Source: Yimella lutea
GTDB lineage: Bacteria; Actinomycetota; Actinomycetes; Actinomycetales; Dermatophilaceae
Length of the DNA: 64,000 nucleotides
Reading direction: 5' to 3'
NCBI RefSeq assembly: GCF_006715095.1
Contig: NZ_VFMO01000001.1
Coordinates: 186,001 to 250,000 of the forward strand
Of this stretch, positions 47,282-54,555 are shown in pieces; the stretch's first letter is position 1; every line of letters begins with the position of its first letter. The notes beneath the pieces are model-generated. The model saw nothing but the letters and a program-made list of their open reading frames with translations, did not search any database and was not told where the DNA came from. Both the position numbers and the translations under genes were made by a program.

Positions 47282-47449
47282 TCACTCGTGGTCCTTCGAC
47301 TCCTTACTCCGGCCTTCCTTGCTGCGCTGCTTGTTCACAGTGGCCGCGGCGATCTCCTCGGCGCGGTCCTCGCTGCGACCCTGGTCTTCTTCGGACTCCT
47401 TCACGTGCTCGTACTGCCGCTCGTCCTTGTCGCTCCACTCCGTGGGCAT
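47282..47449 (-). CDS. Small hydrophilic protein of the plasmid-stabilisation-like stress group
   Basis: A 55-residue charged protein MPTEWSDKDERQYEHVKESE followed by GRSEDRAEEIAAATVNKQRS. It matches the small family with ERQYEHIK and AEEIAARTVNK, often annotated as plasmid stabilization protein without evidence. CAGGAGGAGCC lies directly before ATG 47449. Confidence 0.75.
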   Translation of the reverse strand: MPTEWSDKDERQYEHVKESEEDQGRSEDRAEEIAAATVNKQRSKEGRSKESKDHE

Positions 47450-47543
47450 GGCTCCTCCTGGTGGTCGGGATGATTCCGACCGTACCGACGAAGCACCGAC
47501 CGACGGGAGTCGTCCGTGCGTGAATTTCGGGGTGCGCCATGCC

Positions 47544-47903
47544 CTACGTGCCGAGCAGTTCGTCGACCTCGGCCCGTAGTTGTTCGGCGTGACGGGACAC
47601 GACGGCCCAGACGAGTTCGTAGTCGACTGCGTCGTACTCGTGAGCGAGGCGGTTGCGCATGCCGATGGCCCGCCGCCACGACGTGTCTCGGCGATGCTCA
47701 TCGAGGAACGCCTCGGGGAGCCGCCGCACCGCTTCGCCCAGCTTGAGCACGAGAGAATCTGCAGCAAGCTTGGGCACCTCGAGGTCGGGATCACTGTCGT
47801 ACCACTCTCGTCCACGTGCCGCGAGCTGCTCAGCTCTCCGGCACAGTCGTGAGATGTCGGACAGCTTGTCGGATGTGCCGGGGCCGTACCTCTCGTCCAG
47901 CAA
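47544..47903 (-). CDS. hepT: HEPN-domain ribonuclease toxin (HepT)
   Basis: A ~119-residue HEPN RNase. The catalytic and modification motif RX4HXY is intact as RNRLAHEY (Arg83, His88, Tyr90 from TTG 47903); the Tyr is the AMPylation site in studied HepT proteins. Upstream helices are LVLKLGEAVRRLPEAFLDEH. The start is uncertain: TTG 47903 is two bases after the antitoxin stop; the frame is open to ATG 47981, overlapping the antitoxin by 76 bp. Confidence 0.82.
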   Translation of the reverse strand: MLDERYGPGTSDKLSDISRLCRRAEQLAARGREWYDSDPDLEVPKLAADSLVLKLGEAVRRLPEAFLDEHRRDTSWRRAIGMRNRLAHEYDAVDYELVWAVVSRHAEQLRAEVDELLGT

Positions 47904-47905
47904 AC

Positions 47906-48346
47906 TCAGAGCGGCACCGAGGTGCGATCGATCTCGTGCCCCGACCAAAGTGCCCGAGCCGTCACCAGATCCACTGCGCAACCGAGCAACTGCTCCAACT
48001 CGTCGGCGGCATCGATCAGGTCGAGCACGTCGCCGTGACGGCCGATCTCGACGACGAGGTCGATATCGCTGCCCGGAGTGTCATCGCCGCGAGCCACCGA
48101 CCCGAACACCCGCGGAGAGGTGAGGCCGTGACCGGACAGGATCGCCAACACCTCGGCACGGTGATGCTTCAACAGTTCACTCGGGCGCGGCCGGACGGCA
48201 TCCCGCAAGCGATCCAGCATCTGGGGGGACGGGCGTCGGCGACCGGTTTCGTAGGCGGCGATGTTCGGTTGCGCAACACCGCTGCGGCGGGCCAACTCAG
48301 CCTGACTGATTCCCGCAGCGGCACGTAATTCAGCAACCGTCGACAT
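47906..48346 (-). CDS. mntA: MNT-type nucleotidyltransferase antitoxin fused to an HTH (MntA)
   Basis: A 146-residue protein. Residues 1-55 are an XRE helix-turn-helix (AGISQAELARRSGVAQPNIA, AYETGRRRPS). Residues ~60-146 are a minimal nucleotidyltransferase with GS (82-83) and DxD (94, 96) spaced as GSX10DXD. In the family the MNT protein AMPylates HepT on Tyr to silence it. The HTH may add autorepression of the operon. It is directly upstream of hepT. Confidence 0.88.
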   Translation of the reverse strand: MSTVAELRAAAGISQAELARRSGVAQPNIAAYETGRRRPSPQMLDRLRDAVRPRPSELLKHHRAEVLAILSGHGLTSPRVFGSVARGDDTPGSDIDLVVEIGRHGDVLDLIDAADELEQLLGCAVDLVTARALWSGHEIDRTSVPL

Positions 48347-48367
48347 CAGGTGATGATATCTCCTGAT
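48345..48367. promoter_or_regulatory. Candidate operator of the mntA-hepT operon
   Basis: ATCAGG (48345-48350) and CCTGAT (48362-48367) form an inverted repeat with an 11-base AT-rich spacer, overlapping the mntA start codon. Its place fits binding by the HTH part of MntA. Confidence 0.5.
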
Positions 48368-48427
48368 ATGGATCGTGGACGTTGGAATTGACCTCGTTGC
48401 TGACCGATTCTTGCAGCGCTCCTCTTC

Positions 48428-51082
48428 TCAGGATCTGCCCGCCAGGACGTCCCTCAGGTACGCGGCCGTGAGGCTGTCGGCGTCGGCGGCGACTTCGCCG
48501 GGGGTGCCGGTGGCGACGATGCGTCCGCCGTCGTCACCGGCGCCGGGACCCAGATCGATCACGTGGTCGGCCTGGGCGACCATGCGCATGTCCAACTCGA
48601 CCATGACGACGGTGTTGCCGGCGTCGACCAGGCCCTGCAGATGCGCCATCAGGCGGTCGCTGTCGGCACTGTGCAGACCCGCAGTGGGTTCGTCGAGGAC
48701 GTAGAGGGCGTCGCCCCGGTGGGCACGCTGCAGTTCGGAGGCCAGCTTCACCCGCTGCGCCTCGCCGCCGGAGAGTTCGGGCGCGGGCTGGCCGAGGCGC
48801 AGATATCCCAACCCGACGTCGCGCAGTACGTGCAGCGAGCGCTCGATCTCGGTCTCATCGGCGAAGAATTCATGGGCTTCGTCCACGCTCATCGCCAGGA
48901 CGTCGGCGATGTTCCGGTCGTGCCAGGTGATCTCGAGCGTGCTCTCCTTGAACCGTGTGCCGTGACACGTGGGGCACGGGCTGTAGATGCTCGGCAGGAA
49001 CAGCAACTCGACCATGACCGAGCCCTCTCCCTCACACGTCGGGCATCGCCCGGCGGCGACGTTGAACGAGAACCGGCCGGCCTTGTAGTGGCGCCGACGG
49101 GCCTCCGGGGTCGCCGCGTACAACTTGCGGACGTGGTCGAACAGTCCGGTGTAGGTGGCGACATTCGACCGAGGGGTGCGACCGATCGGCTTCTGGTCGA
49201 TCGCGACCACTCGACGCAGACCTCCGAGTCCTTCGCGGCCACCTTCGACGTGCCCGTGCACCGAACCCTGATCGCCGGTGAGCAACAGGTCGACGTCGTC
49301 GTCCCCGTCCTCGAGCTCCACTGTCGTGGACCGACCGAGAGCGGCCTCGACCAGCGTGGGCACGGCCTGACTGACCAGGCTCGACTTGCCCGACCCGGAG
49401 ATGCCGGTGACCGCAGTCAGACATCCCAGCGGGAACTGCACCTTGACCTCGTGCAGGTTGTTGCGGCTGACGTCCGCGAATCGCAGCCAGCCATGCGGCT
49501 CGCGGGGCCGCCTGGACACCGGTGTGGGAGGCGCGAACAGGTAGCGGCGGGTGACCGATTCCTCGACGTCCGCGAGGCCCGAGGGTTCGCCGCTGAACAG
49601 GACGCGTCCGCCCTGCTCGCCGGCGCCGGGTCCGATGTCGACCAGCCAGTCGGCCTCCTTGACCACCGGTATCGAGTGCTCCACCACGAACACGCTGTTG
49701 CCGCGCTGCTTGAGTCCGCGCAGGATGCCGAGCAGCGCTTCGAGGTCACGCGGGTGGAGGCCGGCGGACGGTTCGTCCAGCACGTACACGACACCGAAAA
49801 GCTTGGACGACAACTGAGTTGCCAGCCGTAGCCGCTGCAGTTCACCGCCGGAGAGGGTTGGTGTCGTCCGCCCCATAGAGAGGTACCCGAGGCCGAGATC
49901 GATCATCGGTTGCAGTCGTTCGAGCAGTTCGGCGCACAGGCGACCGGCCGCGGCCTGCTTCTCCGCCGAGATGTTCGAGGTGCGACGGACGTCGGGTGCC
50001 GCGTCATGGGACGCACCGCCGGCATCCACCCGCGCCTTTCTGGCACGCGCCCGGGACGCGTCGTCCAACGCTTCGCCTGACGTGCCCTCGACCGGCACCC
50101 GATCATCGGCGATCACACGCCGCGCGATGTCGGCCACCTGAGCCAGCGGCAGCGCGGCGAACTCGGCGATGTCGAAGCCCTCGAACGTGACCGACAGCGA
50201 CTCGACCTTGAGTTGCTTGCCGTGACAGGTGGGGCACACAGCACTGGTGACGAATTGCGAGACGCGGCGTTTCACGATCGCGCTTTTGGTGGACGCGAAG
50301 GTGTCCAGCACGTACCGGCGAGCGCCGACGAAGGTGCCTTGGTAGCTCGGTTCGAGGTCCTTCTTGATCGCCCGCTTCGTCTGCGCCGGAGTCAGACCGG
50401 CGTACACCGGGACGGTCGGGCGCTCCTCGGTGAACAGGATCCAGTCGCGCTGCTTCTTCGGCAGGCGGCGCCACGGGATGTCGACGTCGTAGCCCATCGA
50501 GACGAGGATGTCGCGCAGGTTCTGCCCCTGCCACGCCGGCGGCCAGGACGCGATGGCGCGCTCGCGGATCGTCAGCGACGGGTCGGGCACCATCTGTTCT
50601 TCGGTGACCTCGTAGACCCGGCCGATCCCGTGGCAGGTCGGGCACGCACCCTGGACGGTGTTGGACGAGAAGTCCTCGGCGTAGAGCATCGGTTGGCCCG
50701 GCGGATACCAACCGGTGCGCGAGTACATCATGCGGACGAGGTTCGACAGCGTCGTCACGCTCGCGACGGTGGATCGGGCGTTGCCGCCGCCGCGTTGCTG
50801 CTGCAGTGCGACCGCCGGCGGCAGTCCCTCGATCGAGTCGACATCGGGGACGCCTGCCTGGTCGATCAAGCGGCGCGCGTACGGTGCGACCGATTCCAGG
50901 TACCGGCGCTGGGACTCGGCGTAAAGCGTCCCGAAAGCGAGAGAGGATTTCCCCGACCCGGACACTCCGGTGAACGCGACGATCGAATCACGCGGCACGT
51001 CGAGGTCGACGTCCTTGAGGTTGTTCTGCCGGGCTCCCCTGACCTCGACTGCGGTGTGCCTGGCGTCGTCGGTCGTCGTCAT
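48428..51082 (-). CDS. UvrA-like excinuclease ABC ATPase
   Basis: An 884-residue protein with two ABC modules: Walker A GVSGSGKSSLAFGTLY (~48) and GISGSGKSSLVSQAV, signatures LSGGELQRLRLATQL and LSGGEAQRVKLASEL. Zinc Cys pairs include CPTCHGIG, CPTCHGKQ, CPTCEGEG and CPTCHGTR. It is shorter than classical UvrA (~950), so the UvrA2/drug-resistance (DrrC-like) subclass, which lacks the full UvrB-binding domain, is likely. ATG 51082. No uvrB or uvrC nearby. Confidence 0.92.
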   Translation of the reverse strand: MTTTDDARHTAVEVRGARQNNLKDVDLDVPRDSIVAFTGVSGSGKSSLAFGTLYAESQRRYLESVAPYARRLIDQAGVPDVDSIEGLPPAVALQQQRGGGNARSTVASVTTLSNLVRMMYSRTGWYPPGQPMLYAEDFSSNTVQGACPTCHGIGRVYEVTEEQMVPDPSLTIRERAIASWPPAWQGQNLRDILVSMGYDVDIPWRRLPKKQRDWILFTEERPTVPVYAGLTPAQTKRAIKKDLEPSYQGTFVGARRYVLDTFASTKSAIVKRRVSQFVTSAVCPTCHGKQLKVESLSVTFEGFDIAEFAALPLAQVADIARRVIADDRVPVEGTSGEALDDASRARARKARVDAGGASHDAAPDVRRTSNISAEKQAAAGRLCAELLERLQPMIDLGLGYLSMGRTTPTLSGGELQRLRLATQLSSKLFGVVYVLDEPSAGLHPRDLEALLGILRGLKQRGNSVFVVEHSIPVVKEADWLVDIGPGAGEQGGRVLFSGEPSGLADVEESVTRRYLFAPPTPVSRRPREPHGWLRFADVSRNNLHEVKVQFPLGCLTAVTGISGSGKSSLVSQAVPTLVEAALGRSTTVELEDGDDDVDLLLTGDQGSVHGHVEGGREGLGGLRRVVAIDQKPIGRTPRSNVATYTGLFDHVRKLYAATPEARRRHYKAGRFSFNVAAGRCPTCEGEGSVMVELLFLPSIYSPCPTCHGTRFKESTLEITWHDRNIADVLAMSVDEAHEFFADETEIERSLHVLRDVGLGYLRLGQPAPELSGGEAQRVKLASELQRAHRGDALYVLDEPTAGLHSADSDRLMAHLQGLVDAGNTVVMVELDMRMVAQADHVIDLGPGAGDDGGRIVATGTPGEVAADADSLTAAYLRDVLAGRS

Positions 51083-51156
51083 GTGCCGACTGTATGCGCC
51101 AGGTTCGGACGCCACGGACGCCACCTGGCACGCGAACCGAGCCGTACCGTCCTCGG

Positions 51157-51705
51157 ATGATCACCATCGATCCAAGCTCCTGCGTCGCCTCCTGCGCGGT
51201 CGTCACGGGAGATGTCCGTATCGGGCCGGGTTCGCTGTCCTGCACGGTGCGGTGCTCAACGGTGACCTGGGTCCGATCCACATCGGCTCGAACGTGCTGG
51301 TGATGGAGAACGCGGTCCTTCGCGGACGCGCGAACACACCGCTGACCATCGGCGACGCCGTCCTCGTCGGGCCACACGCCCACCTCAACGCAGCCACGGT
51401 CGAGGACGAGGTGTTCATCGCCACCGGGGTGAGCGTCTTCGCCGGTGCTCTCGTCGCCACCGGAAGCGAACTGCGCATCAACAGCGTCCTGCACGTCAAC
51501 AGCGCGCTGCCCGCAGACACTGTCGTGCCGATCGGGTGGATCACGGTCGGCGGCCCGGCCCAGCTGTTCTCACCGGCCCGGCACGAGGAGTTGTGGGCGA
51601 TCCAACAGACGCTTGATTTCCCCGGGACGATGTACGGCGCCGACCCGGGAAACGCCGATGCGCGACATCATGCGCTCCAAGTGTGAGGCCCATCGCCCGC
51701 GTTGA
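51157..51705 (+). pseudogene. Gamma-carbonic-anhydrase-like hexapeptide protein with two compensating frameshifts
   Basis: ATG 51157 opens MITIDPSSCVASCAVVTGDV and RIGPGS. One base is lost near 51230, after which VLHGAVLNGDLGPIHIGSNV and FIATGVSVFAGALVATGSEL continue in another frame. One base is gained near 51655, giving MRDIMRSKCEAHRPR and stop at 51705 in the original frame. The left-handed beta-helix repeats are otherwise intact. A ~182-residue LbetaH protein is the likely ancestor. Confidence 0.78.
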
Positions 51706-51745
51706 TACCAAGCGCCGCGAACACGCGGCTTCGGTCAGTGCCCAG

Positions 51746-51777
51746 TGCATGAGTTGGTGGCAGATGCATGAGTTGGT
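51746..51777. repeat. Two 13-bp direct repeats
   Basis: TGCATGAGTTGGT occurs at 51746-51758 and 51765-51777, period 19. It lies between the end of the carbonic anhydrase relic and the left island repeat. Possibly an IS or recombination scar. Confidence 0.7.
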
Positions 51778-51815
51778 TGTCTTTCCCGGACCTCAACCTC
51801 TGCCGCCGGTAGCCA

Positions 51816-51851
51816 CTGTCGAGATGCAGCGAAGACTGCACACGACACGCG
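51816..51851 (+). repeat. Left 36-bp imperfect direct repeat of the copper island
   Basis: CTGTCGAGATGCAGCGA then AGACTG and ...GACACGC matches 57754-57789 (about 31 of 36 bases identical) in the same orientation. The two copies bracket DUF411, DUF305, DUF6153, CopZ and MFS relics and CopB. It is a candidate boundary. Confidence 0.75.
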
Positions 51852-51982
51852 TCCCACTTTGCACGAATCGTCCTGCATTCCGCGGCTGTGCAAAGTAGGC
51901 CTCTACGGGGCCTGCCGCGTCACGTGGGCTGTTCGGCTCCACCACGGTTGCATGGTGGGCATACACCAGCGACCCGCGCCCC

Positions 51983-52014
51983 GCGCCCCGCGATCTGCGA
52001 GTGTCGCGGGGCGC
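51983..52014 (-). terminator. Hairpin downstream of the DUF411 gene
   Basis: Perfect 11-base arms GCGCCCCGCGA (51983-51993) and TCGCGGGGCGC (52004-52014), loop 10. It lies 38 bp past the minus-strand DUF411 stop. No T run follows. Confidence 0.6.
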
Positions 52015-52051
52015 TGGCTCCTTCCACCTGGGCAACCTTTGGTCGGTCATG

Positions 52052-52618
52052 TTACGTCCGCTGTTGCGATGCCTTCCTCACGTCGGCGAAGACCCTTGGT
52101 TCGCCGTCGGTGAGCAGCATGACCTTGTAGGGGTCGAACTCGTCGTCCTGCTCCATGCCGGGCGTCCCGACAGGCATGGCTGGCACGCTCAGGCCGCGTG
52201 CGCCCGTCGGTGGGTCGGCTAGGTACTTCAGGACGAATCGTGCCGGGACGTGTCCGACGAAGACGTCTCCGTCGGAGGTGAGCGACAGGTGGCAGGACTG
52301 CATGTCCAAGGCGATGTCATGGCGTTCCCAGACCTCGTGGAGGGCTTCGGGGTGCTCGGTGGTGATTGTGAACCCGTTTTCTTCGGCATGGTCGACCCAT
52401 CCGCTGCAGCACCCGCAGGAGGCATCCTTGTACACAGTCATCACCAGTTGTGCCGGGTCGACTCCGTAGTCGGCGACCTTCGCGGGCAACGACGTCTCTT
52501 TCGCGGTGGGCGCCGGGCCCTCGTCCGCGCAGGCGGTCAGCAAGGACGCCGACCCGATGCTGGCCAGGAGGAGGGTGCGCCGGCTGATCTGTTGGGGGGT
52601 GGGTGAACTGGTGAACAT
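52052..52618 (-). CDS. DUF411 secreted copper-associated protein
   Basis: A 188-residue lipoprotein: SRRTLLLASIGSASLLTACA signal with lipobox Cys30. The DUF411 domain has the metal-binding-like KDASCGCCSGWVDHAEENGF and a late VGHVPARFVLKYLADPP. DUF411 proteins occur with copper resistance genes; mechanism unknown. ATG 52618 has GAAGGTCC upstream. It is intact, unlike its island neighbours. Confidence 0.87.
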   Translation of the reverse strand: MFTSSPTPQQISRRTLLLASIGSASLLTACADEGPAPTAKETSLPAKVADYGVDPAQLVMTVYKDASCGCCSGWVDHAEENGFTITTEHPEALHEVWERHDIALDMQSCHLSLTSDGDVFVGHVPARFVLKYLADPPTGARGLSVPAMPVGTPGMEQDDEFDPYKVMLLTDGEPRVFADVRKASQQRT

Positions 52619-52685
52619 TGGATCAGGACCTTCTTTGTGTGGGGGGCCCGGCCGGCGTACAGCCGGCCGGGCCCGTTGGGAGCAG

Positions 52686-53302
52686 TCAGAGCGAGTCGCG
52701 CATGGTGCGCTTCTCCTTGATCTCGGCGTTCTGGTCGCTGATGACGTTCTTGGACAGCTCCACCGCGTCGGGGTTCTCCCCGTCCCGGCGGTGGTCCTTG
52801 GCCATCTTCACGGCGCCTTGGTGGTGCTCGATCATCTGGTCGAGGAACAGCGTGGAGGCTTGTTCGCCGTCGGCTGCCTTGAGCTTCTTGATGTCCTCGG
52901 GGCTGCCATGCCGTCATGGCTCATCTCGTCTCCGGAGCCGGAGTCACCACCGTGGCCCTTTTGGCCAGAGTCGTCCTGACCCCAGTCCTTGAGCCAGGTC
53001 TGCATCTCCTTGATCTCTGGCCCTTGGGCCTTCTTGATCTGCTTGGCCATCTTCACCACGTCGGGGTTGACCCCAGACTTGTCGAGGATGATGTCGGACA
53101 TCTCCACGGCCTGCTGGTGATGCATGATCGTGCCTTCGGCGTAGGTGACGTCGGCGTCGTTGAACTGTGCCGACACCTGGCTGCTGCCACTCTCGCTGCC
53201 GCCGTGGGAGTCGTGGCTGCTACTGCCCTGGGAGCAGCCGCTGACGATGAGGGTGGCTGCCGCGGCGGGCGCCAATGTCTTGGTGATGGTGTTCTTGCGC
53301 AT
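52686..53302 (-). pseudogene. DUF305 secreted protein, frameshifted
   Basis: ATG 53302 opens a lipoprotein (KTLAPAAAATLIVSGC) with a first DUF305 His/Met motif GTIMHHQQAVEMSDIIL. A base is lost near 52908 (GGCATGGCAGCC, expected an extra G), and the next frame completes the protein with LFLDQMIEHHQGAVKMAKDH to DQNAEIKEKRTMRDSL. Without the shift it would be ~205 residues. Base-calling error is possible. Confidence 0.82.
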
Positions 53303-53397
53303 GCGAAATCGCGGTTCCTTCGCCTGGTGTCGTTGATCGGGCAGGACTGCGTCCGGCGACGCCGGTGTGGCGTGGTCGGACGCGAGAGGCCTGTTGA

Positions 53398-53827
53398 CGT
53401 TCGGCTGATGCACAGCCGAATCAACGAAACGCGTGACAGGTGCCCCGCTGGGGGTGGTGACTGGGCAGCGAGCCAGGTCACCCACGGGGGTTGCCATCGC
53501 CACGAGAAGCCACCGCGCCGTGGCACGAGGGTCACCAGCCACAGCAGCATGAACAAGCACATCGCGGCCATCGAGCCGTGCTCGTCGCAGCCGGGGGACG
53601 GACATGAATGTGCGCCCGAGCTCGCTGGGTCTTGATGCGTTTGGTGGCTCGTGCTCGAGTCCACCTGCTGCGTGGGGCCTCGCCCGGCATGTGATGGCCA
53701 CGGAGAATCCGTGCATGGCAAGGATTTCGGCGACCACCACGGTGGCCAGCCCCAGAACCAGTACCCCATGGGGCTGAAGCGTGCCACCAACTGCGTGCGC
53801 GCGCTGTGGTCGGGGGTCATGGCCCAC
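53398..53827 (-). pseudogene. DUF6153-like small membrane protein, frameshifted and without stop
   Basis: One minus frame has VLVLGLATVVVAEILAMHGF (53770-53680). After a shift near 53645 another has CPSPGCDEHGSMAAMCLFML and LWLVTLVPRRGG, ending SLIRLCISRT near 53398, which resembles the C-terminus of DUF6153 proteins. The expected stop is not present, so this frame runs on into the DUF305 relic. Confidence 0.45.
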
Positions 53828-53881
53828 ATTCTATGAGTCGCCTGTCGTGGGATGTCGGCGGCGAGAAGGCTGTGGGCACGG

Positions 53882-54031
53882 TCAGGCGCTGGCTGCGATC
53901 GTGTAGCAAGCCTGCTCGATCGCTGCGTGCACGGCCTCGTCGGTGACCGTGGGCGTGGAGTGGACGGTCAGTCGCCCGTTGGGGATGTCGACGCTGACAT
54001 CGCTGACCCCTTCGATCCGCTCGACGTGGTC
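53882..54031 (-). pseudogene. CopZ-type heavy-metal-binding protein, 5' end lost
   Basis: About 50 codons read HVERIEGVSDVSVDIPNGRL then VHSTPTVTDEAVHAAIEQAC, the back of an HMA copper chaperone (~68 aa). The front that holds the CxxC metal site is missing. The sequence is cut at ~54031, where a plus-strand MFS fragment starts. CopZ would normally hand copper to CopB or CopA. Confidence 0.72.
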
Positions 54032-54523
54032 GCCACGATGCTGGGCGCCAACCTCGGCGGCCGGCTCATCGCAACCATGGGGGCCAAGCGGCTCGGCGTG
54101 GGCGGAATGGGCATCGCCGCCGCGGGCCTGCTCGTCCCGGCACTGTGGCCCACCACCCCGGCCACGGTGGCAGGGGTCTCGGTCGGCGCCCTGGGCATCG
54201 GCGCACTGTTCGTGGTCGCCTCGGCCACTGCCCTCGGCCGGATCGAGCCCGCCGAGGCCGGCGTCGCCTCGGGCCTGCTGAGCACCTTCTACGAGTTCGG
54301 GGCCTCCATCGGTGTCGCCACCGTCTCCAGCATGGCTGCGGCCAGCCTCGTAGGCGGTGATGGCTCCGGCTTCCAGAACGCCTTCCTCGTGGCCGCCACC
54401 GCCGCCCTGGCCGCCGCCGTCGTCGCGGGGCTGACCATCCCCCGCTCCGGGCGGTCGGCGCACCCAGTTCCGTGTGGCTCCGCCCCCGACGCCTGCCTTT
54501 CGGGGAGCGTGGCCACGCATTGA
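54032..54523 (+). pseudogene. MFS transporter C-terminal fragment
   Basis: Frame VATMLGANLGGRLIATMGAK, ALGIGALFVVASATALGRIE and GVASGLLSTFYEFGASIGVA is the last third of a 14-TM MFS exporter; four to five helices remain. An ATG at 54038 is in frame, but no ribosome-binding site is seen. It ends in ...VATH at 54523, right before the CopB promoter. Confidence 0.75.
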
Positions 54524-54548
54524 CCTATACCCCTAGGGGGTATAGGTT
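54520..54548 (+). promoter_or_regulatory. CopB promoter with CsoR-like operator
   Basis: Palindrome CCTATACCCC (54524-54533), TAG, GGGGTATAGG (54537-54546) is the CsoR-type copper-repressor operator. It lies between a TTGACC -35 (54520-54525) and a TATAGG/TAGGTT -10 (54541-54548). Predicted transcription start is within a few bases of ATG 54556, so the mRNA would be leaderless or nearly so. Confidence 0.8.
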
Positions 54549-54555
54549 TGCAGGC

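Noticed and set aside
48428..51082. Classical uvrA of the main excision repair system
   Set aside because: Shorter than UvrA, no uvrB nearby; kept as UvrA-like without a gene symbol.
54032..54523. Intact small transporter
   Set aside because: Text starts inside a helix pair of an MFS protein and lacks start signals; taken as fragment.
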